This document shows positions 9,816 through 18,575 of a stretch of DNA of 64,000 nucleotides, piece after piece. Within the stretch, counting starts at the first letter, position 1; every line of letters starts with the position of its first letter. Source of the stretch: Devosia algicola (GTDB lineage Bacteria; Pseudomonadota; Alphaproteobacteria; Rhizobiales; Devosiaceae). Location: assembly GCF_028816455.1 (NCBI RefSeq), contig NZ_CP118246.1:2990501-3054500 (forward strand). Reading direction: 5' to 3'. The notes under the pieces are model-generated. The model ran no database searches. It had not been told where the DNA came from and saw nothing but the letters and a program-made list of their open reading frames with translations. The translations under genes and the position numbers were made by a program.

Positions 9816-9946
9816 GTAGGGGGCGATCCATGAATTTTCTTAGTGCTCTCGTATTTTGGTGCCACTTTGGCTAAGCCGTTGGTGGCTGTCCAGTCGTCAA
9901 AAATCTGACATCAGCGCAGGCTAGGGCTGCGCTCGTGGGGGTATCT

Positions 9947-10643
9947 ATGCCGGAACGTTTTGCAATTTACTATGCACCAGCCACCAGTCATCCGCTGTGG
10001 GACCGCGCGGCGAGTTGGTTGGGGCGTGACCCCGCAAGCCGGGAACGCCACGATGGGCCCGTCGCCGGGCTGGATCGTAACAGGCTGCTGAATCTGACCC
10101 AGTCGGCCAGCCGTTACGGCTTTCATGCCACCATCAAGGCGCCGATGGCACTGGCGTCAGGCGCCACCCGCAAGGATCTGGAAACCGCTCTTGGCAAATT
10201 TGCCAGCACCCATGCGCCGGTTGATCTGGGGCGGCTTGAAATCGGCCAATTGGGCGGTTTTCTGGCGTTGGTGCCCTCGGGCCCCGACCATGCTGTCAGG
10301 GATTTTGCCGCGACAATTGTCGAAAAGTTTGAAATATTCCGGGCGCCGCTTACCGTCAAAAGGCGCGCGGCAATGCTTGCCAATGGACTGACGCCGCGTC
10401 AGGAAGAGCTCCTCGATGCCTATGGCTACCCCTACACTTTTGATCAGTTCCAGTTCCACATGACCCTGACCGATCAGGCTCAAGCCCGACGAGCAGTCAG
10501 AAATTCGTGCCGCCGCCAACACCTGGTTTGCCCCCGATCTTGAGGCGCCGCTGCAACTGGATCGGCTGGCTCTTTATCACGAAGCCGATAGCGGCAGCCT
10601 GTTTACCCGTATCGCCGATTTTCCACTTCAAGGCACCAGATAA
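9947..10643 (+). CDS. DUF1045 2H-phosphoesterase-fold protein of phosphonate operons (frameshift at 10476-10481)
   Basis: 231 residues after repair. Two HxT-type motifs, HATI at residue 60 and HMTL at 171, are the paired catalytic histidines of the 2H phosphoesterase superfamily. This family is usually found with phosphonate (phn) genes. The tail DEQSEIRAAANTWFAPDLE lies in the next frame; deleting one G in AGGCTC restores it and carries the ORF to a TAA that overlaps the ATG of phnM. The start at 9947 follows GTGGGGG. Its probable role is phosphate-ester or cyclic-phosphate handling alongside PhnM and PhnN. Confidence 0.82.
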
Positions 10644-11782
10644 TGGCAATTGATACTTCTTTCCGTAACGCGCGGATTGTCACCGCCGACGCGGTGATCG
10701 AGGGTGGCCTGTGCGTCGAGAATGGCAACATTGATGCGATTGGCGAAAAAATTGGCGCCGACGGGGTCGATCTCGAAGGCGACTTTCTCATTGCCGGTCT
10801 TGTCGAACTGCATACCGACCATCTGGAAAACCACTATCGCCCGCGCCCCGGCGTCTTTTGGGACCCCATGGCGGCACTGCAGGCCCATGACGGCCAGATT
10901 GCCGCCTCAGGCATCACTACGGTTTTCGATGCTGTCCGTGTCGGCTCTGACGCGGACGTACCCGACATGGGCATTCATGTTGCCCGCTTGATTGACGCCA
11001 TTCGCACCGGTCGCGATCAGGATCGCCTGCGCGTCGATCATTTCATTCACCTGCGCTGCGAATTGCCAAGCCACGATGTGCTCGAACAGTTTGAAGCCTT
11101 TGTCGATCATGATCTGACGCGGTTGGCCTCAGTCATGGACCACACACCCGGCCAGCGCCAGTTTCAGTCCCTTGACGCCTATCGGCGCTTTTACAAGGAC
11201 AAGATGGGCCGCACCGAGGCGGAAATGAATGACTATCTCGATGCCCGTCAGATAGAGCACGAGCGCTATTCGGCCGCCAACCGCGCCGCCATTGTCCGCC
11301 ATGCCGCCGAGAAAGGCTTGGCGCTGGCAAGCCACGACGATGCCAATCTGGCTCACATCGAACAGGCGGTCAGTGATGGTATCGCCATCGCCGAATTTCC
11401 CACGACGCTTGAGGCCGCTGCCGCTGCCGACGACGCAGGTCTGGCTATTTTGATGGGTGCCCCCAACGTAGTGCGCGGCGGCTCTCATTCCGGCAATGTC
11501 TCGGCCACCGATCTGGTCCGCGCCGGCTTGCTTGACGTGCTGAGTTCCGACTATGTGCCGTTTGCGCTATTGCAGGCCGCCTTCCTGTTGCCGGACCGGG
11601 TCGATGGGATCAGCCTGCCGCGAGCGCTGGCCATGGTCACGGCCAATCCGGCCCGAGCGGTGGGTTTGACCGATCGCGGCGAGATTGCCCCTGGCAGGCG
11701 TGCCGATCTGGTGCGCGTGCGAGTCATCGGCGACATGCCTGTGGTGCGCGGAGTCTGGCGGCAGGGCAGGCGGGTCAGCTAG
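10643..11782 (+). CDS. phnM: Alpha-D-ribose 1-methylphosphonate 5-triphosphate diphosphatase PhnM
   Basis: A 379-residue amidohydrolase-superfamily protein. The metal-binding HTDHLENH (histidines at 57 and 60), the ASGITTVFDA strand, ASHDDA and the closing GEIAPGRRADLVRVR are typical of PhnM. In C-P lyase pathways it removes pyrophosphate from the ribose-methylphosphonate triphosphate. Here the C-P lyase core genes phnGHIJKL are absent from the window, so they are either elsewhere or PhnM has another nucleotide-triphosphate role. The start overlaps the DUF1045 stop and phnN begins 1 bp after its stop. Confidence 0.9.
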   Translation: MAIDTSFRNARIVTADAVIEGGLCVENGNIDAIGEKIGADGVDLEGDFLIAGLVELHTDHLENHYRPRPGVFWDPMAALQAHDGQIAASGITTVFDAVRVGSDADVPDMGIHVARLIDAIRTGRDQDRLRVDHFIHLRCELPSHDVLEQFEAFVDHDLTRLASVMDHTPGQRQFQSLDAYRRFYKDKMGRTEAEMNDYLDARQIEHERYSAANRAAIVRHAAEKGLALASHDDANLAHIEQAVSDGIAIAEFPTTLEAAAAADDAGLAILMGAPNVVRGGSHSGNVSATDLVRAGLLDVLSSDYVPFALLQAAFLLPDRVDGISLPRALAMVTANPARAVGLTDRGEIAPGRRADLVRVRVIGDMPVVRGVWRQGRRVS

Positions 11783-11783
11783 A

Positions 11784-12357
11784 ATGGCGCAGTGCCTGGG
11801 CACCCTTGTGCTGGTTGTTGGTGCGTCGGGTGTCGGCAAGGATACCCTGATCAATGGCGCCCGCACCGCCCTCGCCGCCGACCCACGCTTTGCCTTTGCC
11901 CGACGTTTGGTCACACGGCCCGCCGATCACACGCTTGAAGATCATGTGAGCATTGATGAAGCCGGTTTTTTGGCACTTGAAAAAGCCGGGCGGCTGGCTC
12001 TTTCCTGGCAGGCCCATGGCCTCCATTATGGCCTGCCGCTAAGCGTCAATACCGATCTGGCGCTTGGAAAAGTCGTCATCGCCAATGGCTCGCGTCAGAC
12101 GTTGCCCCAGGCGATCAAAGCCTTTCCCTGCTGTGTGGTCATGGTGATCGCCGCTGAAATTTCGCTCCGGGCAAGGCGTCTGGCCGCTCGCGGCCGCGAG
12201 GATCAGGATCAGGTGGCAGGCTCGGCTGGCCCGTGAAACACGACCATTGCCCGCCGACATCGCCTCAGTCGTCATCGACAATTCAGGCACACCCACTGCC
12301 GGAATTGCCCGCCTTGTGTTGGCCCTGCGCCAGATTGCCGATAGTCATATCGACTGA
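11784..12357 (+). CDS. phnN: Ribose 1,5-bisphosphate phosphokinase PhnN (frameshift at 12218-12223)
   Basis: 190 residues after repair. The P-loop GASGVGKDT is at 13-21 and the fold resembles guanylate kinase. PhnN converts ribose 1,5-bisphosphate to PRPP, completing salvage of ribose from the C-P lyase pathway. The first 145 or so residues read in one frame to QDQVA; the C-terminal RLARETRPLPADIASVVIDN follows in the next after one G is removed from AGGCTC. PhnM, PhnN and the DUF1045 protein form a tight three-gene operon. Confidence 0.87.
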
Positions 12358-12424
12358 CCCCCCGCGGTGAACCGTTTGGGCGCTGGCGCGTTGATATTGT
12401 CAACCAATAGCGTCAGGAAACCCC

Positions 12425-12571
12425 ATGAATCGAAACAGTCTTTATCTGCTGATTACCCTGCTGATAGTGGTCGTCATCGGCTTTGCCATCTATACCTATC
12501 AGCAGCAGACCCGGCCCGGCGTCGAGGTGCGGGTCGATGAACAGGGAATTTCCATCAATGGCAACGGATAG
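12425..12571 (+). CDS. Small single-span membrane protein, 48 residues
   Basis: MNRNSLYLLITLLIVVVIGF begins a 48-residue protein: a short basic N-terminus, one strongly hydrophobic segment at residues 6-24, then a polar tail ending DEQGISINGNG. Similar short proteins with a single anchor and a charged tail are common in Hyphomicrobiales genomes. The function is unknown. It has no strong Shine-Dalgarno, starts 67 bp after phnN, and its last 14 bases overlap the next reconstructed gene, so the two may be translationally coupled. Confidence 0.6.
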   Translation: MNRNSLYLLITLLIVVVIGFAIYTYQQQTRPGVEVRVDEQGISINGNG

Positions 12572-12778
12572 CCAGCACAGAGACAGGGACGTGTTCAACC
12601 AGGCTCGCGGCGATTATCAATCAGGAGCCTGACACGCCAGGGGTGCCCGGCGGGATCAGTGGACGTGGCGCGCTTGGCAAGGGCTATCGCCGCCGGCCTC
12701 CCCGAAAAACTGGGTCGAGCCGGGCCTTTGGCAGAGGGCAAACATCCCGGCGAACTCAACGCCACCAACGACGATTGA
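12558..12778 (+). CDS. Reconstructed 72-residue conserved-looking hypothetical protein (two frameshifts, 12601-12606 and 12625-12630)
   Basis: No open frame covers this stretch as given. Deleting one base at AGGCTC (12601) and one at GAGCCT (12625), the same change that repairs fifteen other genes here, gives exactly 73 codons. The protein starts MATDSQHRDRDVFNQLAA, continues through VDVARLARAIAAGLP and ends GELNATNDD. It is soluble, mildly amphipathic and has no motif I recognise. The ATG overlaps the stop region of the upstream small membrane protein. This is an inference from pattern consistency, not a direct reading. Confidence 0.5.
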
Positions 12779-12871
12779 GCTGATCCTAATTGGAGTCAGC
12801 CCGACCATTGTCCGCGCTGCACCACGGTCGCGCGTAAAAATGCCCACGCTCAATATAAGTCAATCATGTTG

Positions 12872-12900
12872 AAAAATGGAGGCGGGCTTGCGCGCCCGCC
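12872..12900 (-). terminator. Rho-independent terminator of the 78-residue hypothetical gene
   Basis: A 7-bp GC stem (GGCGGGC at 12881-12887 paired with GCCCGCC at 12894-12900) with a 6-nt loop is followed on the minus strand by TCCATTTTT. It lies immediately downstream of the minus-strand gene ending at 12904. Confidence 0.8.
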
Positions 12901-12903
12901 TGT

Positions 12904-13125
12904 TCACGCCGCATCCACCTCACGTTGCCGCATCAATTCGCTGGCGGCCGTGCGGGCCTTTTCGACACTATTGTAAGTTTGGCCATCTATGGCGAAGGCC
13001 GGCAGTTTAACAGCGAGAAATCTGTATCCCGCCTCGTCAGCAACGACGACCCCGAGCGGTTCGCCGCCGACTTCTATCACTATGGGCTTCTGGACCTTGG
13101 TCCTGTCAAAAGTACGTTCTTGCAT
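12904..13125 (-). CDS. Conserved-type hypothetical protein, 73 residues
   Basis: Starting at MQERTFDRTKV, which has GGAG nine bases upstream, the protein is 73 residues. A longer start five codons upstream exists but has no ribosome site. It is rich in short beta strands (PIVIEVGGEPLGVVVADEAGYRFLAVKL) and ends in an alpha-helical VEKARTAASELMRQREVDAA. I recognise no family. It is monocistronic, with a clear terminator immediately downstream and an empty 5' region. Confidence 0.6.
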   Translation of the reverse strand: MQERTFDRTKVQKPIVIEVGGEPLGVVVADEAGYRFLAVKLPAFAIDGQTYNSVEKARTAASELMRQREVDAA

Positions 13126-13631
13126 TGGTGGAGACTCCACTTGTGCGCTGGATCAAGGGAATAATGCCGACATTTGTCATGGCAGTTCCGGTCAACGCGG
13201 GGCTTTTATCGGTCTTGTGAGACAAACGAGTGACAGGGGTCACATTCGTTTCGAGCGACAAATCCCTAGCCATTTGCTGGCAATAAGCAGGTCCGCTACG
13301 CGTACGTTCTGGCACCCGGTTCGGATAGTGAAGTTATTCGATGATGTCATCTTCAGTCCTCTCCTTCGGGTTGAACGAAATATATCGATACTGATTCTCG
13401 ACACGCTCCCAACTTAAGCGAGATCGGGCCTGATTACCAGCACACAGGTTCTCAATAAGGCGAATATATTGACATTTGGTACCCAACTTTGGTCGCATTC
13501 AGCGATTTGACATCACGCTTTGGCGACGCGCTTGTCCATTCTCGCAGTTGAACATCAGGCCGATTTCTGCTGTTGATAGCCAATGGAAACGATACAACCG
13601 GGATGCTTGGCGATAGGGGAGTGCGTGGCGC
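13126..13631. other. Non-coding stretch between divergent genes
   Basis: About 500 bp with no convincing open frame or RNA gene. It is more AT-rich around 13380-13490 and includes ATTGACATTTGG near 13469, which could be a -35 box, but no matching -10 or operator symmetry is clear. It presumably carries the promoters of the 73-residue protein and of the LacI-type regulator. Confidence 0.4.
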
Positions 13632-14709
13632 GTGACTGAAAAAGAGGTACGCACGGTGGCGCGCGCCAGACGCGGGGCAAAACCCTCGGGGCGGCCAACG
13701 CTGAAAACCATTGCCCAGATTGCCGGGCTCGCCACGACAACTATTTCCAGAGCGCTCAACAATGCGCCGGAACTCGCCCAGGAAACCCGTGACCGCGTGC
13801 AAAAGATCGCGGCTGAAATTGGCTATGTGCCTGATCGCACAGCGCTCCGGCTCAAGACCGGCCGCACTAATGTGCTCAGCCTGGTGCTGGCCCCGGACGA
13901 AGAAATTTTTGGCTTTGGCTCATCGCTGGTCAATGGGCTTTCGCTCGCCATGCGCGATACGACCTATCATCTGGTCGTAACCCCCCATTTCCGCAATGTG
14001 CCACCCATCGATCCCATTCGCCATATCGTGCACAATCGCCTCGCCGATGGGGTGGTCTTTTCCAAGACCGAGCCGTTCGACGAGCGGGTCCAATTCCTGC
14101 AGGAAAGCAATTTCCCCTTTGTTTCTCATGGCCGAACCCAATGGTCCGAGGCTCACGCCTACGTAGATTTCGACAATGAGGCATATGCCCGGGGCGCCGT
14201 CATGCGTCTGGCACGACGGGGCGCGACCAAGGTCTCCATCATCCTGCCCGATAGCCTCGCTCACCTATAGTCATCATTTGCGCAAAGGCTTCGAACAGGC
14301 CGCCACCGAGGTAGGAGTCGCCGCCGAAATTGCCACCGACGTGAACCTGGACAGTTCCGCCGACGCCATCCGCGACTATGTCATCAAGCGCCGCCGTCGT
14401 CCCGACGCACCCGATGGTTTTGTCTGCTGCGCTGAAGTGCCGGCGCTGGCGGTGCTGGCCGGCCTCGCCGATAGCGGCCTTGTGGTTGGCGGCAACTGTT
14501 TTGTGGTGACCAAGCAATCCTCGCCGCTATTCACCCAGTTCCGCCCCGATGCCGAAACCGTATTCGAGGATTTTATCGGCGCAGGCGAGCGTCTTGGCCG
14601 CCTGCTACTCCGCCAGATCAATGGTGAACCCGCTGCCTCCTTGCAATATCTGGATCAGCCGGTGTTCGATTTTGCCGACAGCCCAGGAACCAACAACCGC
14701 AATCGCTGA
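13632..14709 (+). CDS. LacI-family transcriptional regulator (frameshift at 14253-14258)
   Basis: 358 residues after repair, with a GTG start. The N-terminal helix-turn-helix TLKTIAQIAGLATTTISRALNNAP and the hinge YVPDRTALRLKTGRTN are standard for LacI proteins. The periplasmic-binding-like effector domain follows. Its first part ends at ILPDSL, and the rest (LTYSHHLRKGFEQAATEVG onward) lies in the next frame; removing one C from AGCCTC joins them through an extra serine. The ligand is probably a sugar or sugar derivative. No operon is attached, so its target is not obvious. Confidence 0.85.
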
Positions 14710-14713
14710 AATT

Positions 14714-15142
14714 CTATTCGTTTGGCGGCGGCGCCCATGGGTCATAATTGCCAAAGCTCCAGACGTTGCCTTCGGGATCAAGCGCGGAATAGCCGCGCCC
14801 GCCATAGCCTTGATCGCTGGGTCCTAAAATGATGGTCGCGCCTGCAGCGCGCGCTCGGGCGGCATGAGAATCCACATCCTCGACCATCAAATAGAGGCCC
14901 ATGGTTGGGCCTCCGGCGACGGTTGGCGTCGTCATGCGAGCGGCTCGCGCAAATTCGCTGTCATTGATGCTGGCGACCATCACCATGCGGTCCCCCCACA
15001 CCAGTTGTGCGTGCTCGACAATTTTTGGATCGACCTCGTTCAGATAGACGGCGTGTCGCTCAAATCCGAACGCGTCACACAAAAATTCGATTGCCTTGGG
15101 CGCGTCGGCGTAGCGCAGATTGGGAATGATCTCATATCGCAT
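14714..15142 (-). CDS. VOC-family protein, glyoxalase/PhnB-like
   Basis: A 142-residue protein. LRYADAPKAIEFLCDAFGFERHAVYL is the first VOC module, and GGRGYSALDPEGNVWSFGNYDPW is the second, with the DPEGNxWSF motif typical of the PhnB-like or antibiotic-resistance subgroup. No specific substrate can be named. It converges on the LacI gene, with only 4 bp between the stops, and is transcribed away from gcrA. Confidence 0.82.
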   Translation of the reverse strand: MRYEIIPNLRYADAPKAIEFLCDAFGFERHAVYLNEVDPKIVEHAQLVWGDRMVMVASINDSEFARAARMTTPTVAGGPTMGLYLMVEDVDSHAARARAAGATIILGPSDQGYGGRGYSALDPEGNVWSFGNYDPWAPPPNE

Positions 15143-15281
15143 GGGAACCTGCCTGTCTGGTATTGCGGCCGCGCCGCTTCACGCCACATTAGTCCCAGAC
15201 AACCCGCCCTATAACCCCCGAAGTCAAGTTTATGATGCGGCCGCCTGCGGCTAAACAGGGAAACCCACAAACAATCCGCCC

Positions 15282-15308
15282 AAAAAAACAGGCGCCCCGT
15301 GGGGCGCC
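15282..15308 (-). terminator. Rho-independent terminator of gcrA
   Basis: GGCGCCCC at 15291-15298 and GGGGCGCC at 15301-15308 form an 8-bp perfect stem. On the minus strand it is followed by TGTTTTTTT. It sits 25 bp downstream of the gcrA stop. Confidence 0.85.
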
Positions 15309-15332
15309 AGTTCAGGAGGGAGTCGGATCAGC

Positions 15333-15921
15333 CTATCGACGTTTCTTGTCGACCTGATGATAGGCGCGCCGCGAGTGAAACTCGCAATAGGGTTTGCCAT
15401 CGTCAGAATGTTGCCCACAAAAATAGAAGTCCTTGGTCAACGGATCGCCAATTGGCCATTTGCAGGTCGATTCACTCAGCTGTAACAGGTTGAGGCGTTT
15501 ATCCTCGGGAATGAAAATTTCCTGGATCGCCGGGGCTACATAACGCTCGGTTTCATATTCGGCTTCCGCCGCCAGCGCTGTCGCCCCCACGCTTTGGGTG
15601 CGCATGCTTGAAACGGTGCGCTGCTTGCTGGCGCTGGAGCCCATCGAGTCTCGAGCCGCCCGGACTGGCAACACGCCGTGCCCCCGTTCGTGCCGACGGT
15701 CGCGACCGCGGCGTGGAATTTGTCGGCTTGGCTCGTGCTGACAGTTTTAGCCGATGCACCTTGCCAATCACCGCATTGCGCGTCACGCCCTGGCCCAGTT
15801 CGCCGGCAATCTGGCTGGCGCTCAAACCGTCCATCCAGAGTTTTTTCAAGATTTCGACGCGCTCGTCAGTCCAGCCCGAAGATTGTGCTTCCGCTACCAT
15901 CGCCAAAACAGAGTCCTTCAT
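15333..15921 (-). CDS. gcrA: GcrA-type cell cycle regulator (frameshift near 15681-15685)
   Basis: The N-terminal block WTDERVEILKKLW, LSASQIAGELG and VTRNAVIGKVHRL is diagnostic of GcrA, the alphaproteobacterial regulator that binds sigma-70 domain 2 and activates promoters carrying CcrM-methylated GANTC. The C-terminal sigma-interacting part, ending CKWPIGDP and FCGQHSDDGKPYCEFHSRRAYH, is in the other frame. The shift maps to a G run (minus strand) rather than to GAGCT. GcrA usually begins one or two residues before the Trp; here the nearest ATGs are at 15900 and 15921, so 8-15 extra residues or a misread start are possible. Confidence 0.85.
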
Positions 15922-16110
15922 CCTTCTGCCAACATGTCTGTGGCAGTTAAAGTAATCGCTACGGATCGTATGTTGAGCGGGTCCGCCGCACGAGATATCG
16001 TGTCCCCAACACCAATGATCTTACGCTATCGGTGGAATCGGGATCAAGAGTCCCCCCGAAATATCCCCCGGAAAACCTGCGGTTAATTTTCCATTAACAG
16101 AAGATGAGTC
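15911..16110. promoter_or_regulatory. Cluster of four GANTC (CcrM) sites between gcrA and argD
   Basis: GANTC occurs at 15911-15915, 16035-16039, 16048-16052 and 16106-16110, four sites in 200 bp. The first lies at the extreme gcrA 5' end and the others in the divergent promoter region. In Caulobacter, promoters controlled by GcrA and CcrM contain such sites. The cluster suggests autoregulation of gcrA by methylation state. The remainder of the region up to 16278 has no gene. Confidence 0.6.
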
Positions 16111-16278
16111 AAATCAGCCACTTGCTCGGATTACATTGACTTGTCAGCCCAATTTGACCTAATTGTCAGGCCGAACGCGCCGCGAAAAGTAGCGCGTTTT
16201 TGATTTTTTGGGTGGTACGGAGGCCATTCGACTGCCCATTGCGATTAATTTGCAACACTAATTACGAGGATGCACTCC

Positions 16279-17478
16279 ATGTCGGCGCTTTATGGCACAT
16301 ATGCCCGGTCTGAACTCGCTTTTGAGCGGGGCGAAGGCATGCGCCTGTTCTCCCAGGATGGCACCGCTTATCTCGATTTTCATTCCGGCATCGCCGTCAA
16401 TGCGCTGGGCTATAATGACCCGCATCTGACTGCCGCGCTCCATGCAGCAGCCGACAAGGTCTGGCACACCTCCAATGTCTTCACCATTCCCGAGCAGGAA
16501 CGGCTGGGCCAGCGTCTTGTCGATGCCACCTTTGCCGACAAGGTGTTTTTCACAAATTCGGGTGCCGAGGCGCTTGAATGCGCCATCAAGACCGCCCGGC
16601 ATTATTTCTTCGCCAAGGGCCAGCCGGAAAAATTTGAAATCATCGCCTTTACCGGCTCCTTCCATGGTCGCACGCTTGGCACCATCGCGGCGGGCGGCAA
16701 TGCCAGCTATACCGAGGGCTTTGGTCCAGTGGCGCCTGGCTTCGTCCACGTCCCCCCCGGCGATCTTGAAGCCGTTAAAGCCCGGATCACGCCCCACACC
16801 TGCGCCATCCTGATCGAGCCGGTACAGGGCGAGGGCGGTGTCCTGGCGCTGCCGGCCGACTATATGCAGGGCCTTCGCACGCTATGCGATGAAAACGACA
16901 TGCTGCTGATCCTTGATGAAGTGCAGTGCGGTTATGGCCGGACCGGACGCTTCTTTGCCTATGAATGGAGTGATATCGAGCCCGACATCATGGCCATTGC
17001 CAAGGCGCTGGGCGGAGGTTTCCCCATCGGGGCGTGCCTTGCCAAAGGCGATATCGCTGCCTCGATGGTGCCGGGCACTCATGGCTCCACCTATGGTGGC
17101 AATCCATTGGGCACGGCGGTCGCCAATGCGGTTCTTGATCGCATCCTGGCACCCGGATTTCTCGACCACGTCAATCAGATGGGCCAGACATTGGCCTGGC
17201 ACATGCAGCAATTGATGCAAAGCTACCCACAATTTGTCACCGAGACGCGTGGCAGGGGCCTGCTCGCCGGCATCAAGATAACGCCGCCTGTGCGCGATTT
17301 CGTGGCGCGCTTGCGGGACGATCATCAACTGCTGGCAATAGGGGCAGGTGACAATGTCCTGCGCCTTCTGCCCCCCTTGATCGTCACCGAAGCCGAGATT
17401 GTCGAGGCCATGGAAAAACTGGCCGCCGCATTTGAGGCTATTGAAGCCGAGGCTATTGCCGCGCCCGCTGTCGACTGA
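16279..17478 (+). CDS. argD: Acetylornithine/succinyldiaminopimelate aminotransferase ArgD
   Basis: A 399-residue class-III PLP aminotransferase. GAEALECAIKTARHYF, LILDEVQCGYGRTG and AKALGGGFPIGACLA (with the PLP lysine) are present, as are GSTYGGNPL and the C-terminal LLPPLIVTEAEI. It converts N-acetylglutamate semialdehyde to N-acetylornithine in arginine synthesis and may act in lysine synthesis. ATGs lie at 16270 and 16279; GAGG directly abuts the first but is 9 bp from the second, so MSALYGTYARSE is the likelier start. argF follows after 44 bp. Confidence 0.95.
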   Translation: MSALYGTYARSELAFERGEGMRLFSQDGTAYLDFHSGIAVNALGYNDPHLTAALHAAADKVWHTSNVFTIPEQERLGQRLVDATFADKVFFTNSGAEALECAIKTARHYFFAKGQPEKFEIIAFTGSFHGRTLGTIAAGGNASYTEGFGPVAPGFVHVPPGDLEAVKARITPHTCAILIEPVQGEGGVLALPADYMQGLRTLCDENDMLLILDEVQCGYGRTGRFFAYEWSDIEPDIMAIAKALGGGFPIGACLAKGDIAASMVPGTHGSTYGGNPLGTAVANAVLDRILAPGFLDHVNQMGQTLAWHMQQLMQSYPQFVTETRGRGLLAGIKITPPVRDFVARLRDDHQLLAIGAGDNVLRLLPPLIVTEAEIVEAMEKLAAAFEAIEAEAIAAPAVD

Positions 17479-17522
17479 CTTTTGCTTTCATCACCTAGAT
17501 AACCAGAACCGGACCCAAGCCA

Positions 17523-18449
17523 ATGACCGGCCAGCCTAGACATTTTCTCTCGATTGACGATTTCGACTATGCCGAACTACGCGCCATGCTCACGGCCGCA
17601 AGTTCGCTAAAATCCCGCCTCAAGCAGGGCGACCGCCCCAGGCCATTGGTCGACAAAGTCCTGGCGATGATCTTTGAACGCCAGTCGACCCGCACCCGCG
17701 TCAGTTTTGATGTCGGCATGCGACAGTTGGGCGGCGAGACCATCATGCTGTCCGGTCAGGAAATGCAACTCAGCCGTGAGGAGACCTTGTCGGACACCGC
17801 CAAGGTGCTCAGCCGTTATGTCGATGCGATCATGACCCGCATCCTCTCACACGCGGATCTGATCGAACTGTCCGACGCGGCCAGCGTCCCGGTGATCAAT
17901 GGGCTGACGCGCCGCGCCCATCCCTGCCAGATCATGGCCGACCTTTTGACTTTCGAGGAGCATCGGGGCCCGATCAAGGGCGCGAAGGTGGCCTGGGTCG
18001 GCGACAGCAATAATGTGCTGCATTCCTGGGTCAACGCCGCCGAAGTCTTCGAGTGCCAGTTGACCATCGCGACGCCCGAGGAATATAGCCCGGAAAAAGA
18101 CCTGATGGACGACATCCGCCGCGCTGGCGACATGGTGCGGCTGATCCAGGACCCACGTGAAGCAGTCGAAGGCGCTGATCTCGTCATCACCGACACCTGG
18201 GTATCGATGGGCGATGTGGACATTGCCGAACGCCGCCGGGTCTTGAAACCCTATCAGGTCAACACCAGCTTGATGGCCTTGGCAGACAAGAACGCGCTAT
18301 TCATGCACGACCTGCCCGCCCATCGCGGTGACGAGGTAACCGACGAGGTGATCGACGGTCCTCAATCGGTCGTGTGGGATGAGGCCGAAAACCGCCTCCA
18401 CGCCCAAAAAGCCATCCTGTGCTGGGCTTTCGGGGCAGAGGTCAACTAG
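17523..18449 (+). CDS. argF: Ornithine carbamoyltransferase ArgF
   Basis: A 308-residue transcarbamylase. STRTR at 55-59 binds carbamoyl phosphate, HPCQIMADL is the HPxQ motif, and the ornithine-binding segment includes TDTWVSMG and [19 protein letters not shown]. It makes citrulline from ornithine and carbamoyl phosphate, continuing the pathway from ArgD. The argD-argF-hslO order on one strand is common in this bacterial group. Confidence 0.96.
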   Translation: MTGQPRHFLSIDDFDYAELRAMLTAASSLKSRLKQGDRPRPLVDKVLAMIFERQSTRTRVSFDVGMRQLGGETIMLSGQEMQLSREETLSDTAKVLSRYVDAIMTRILSHADLIELSDAASVPVINGLTRRAHPCQIMADLLTFEEHRGPIKGAKVAWVGDSNNVLHSWVNAAEVFECQLTIATPEEYSPEKDLMDDIRRAGDMVRLIQDPREAVEGADLVITDTWVSMGDVDIAERRRVLKPYQVNTSLMALADKNALFMHDLPAHRGDEVTDEVIDGPQSVVWDEAENRLHAQKAILCWAFGAEVN

Positions 18450-18575
18450 GCTACTCTGCTGACGGATCGCCTGCCGCTTATTGCCTATCGGTTTCGCTAA
18501 CGCGAAAATCGCTGGGCAGTATGTTACATTTGTTTGCCCATATCCCGATTGATCACTACGCCGGACCGCTGTGCC

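Noticed and set aside
12601..12630. Two GAGCCT-type sites in an apparently non-coding stretch dismissed as background
   Set aside because: This dismissal was reversed: correcting both gives a clean 72-residue frame, so the stretch is reported as a reconstructed gene with moderate confidence.
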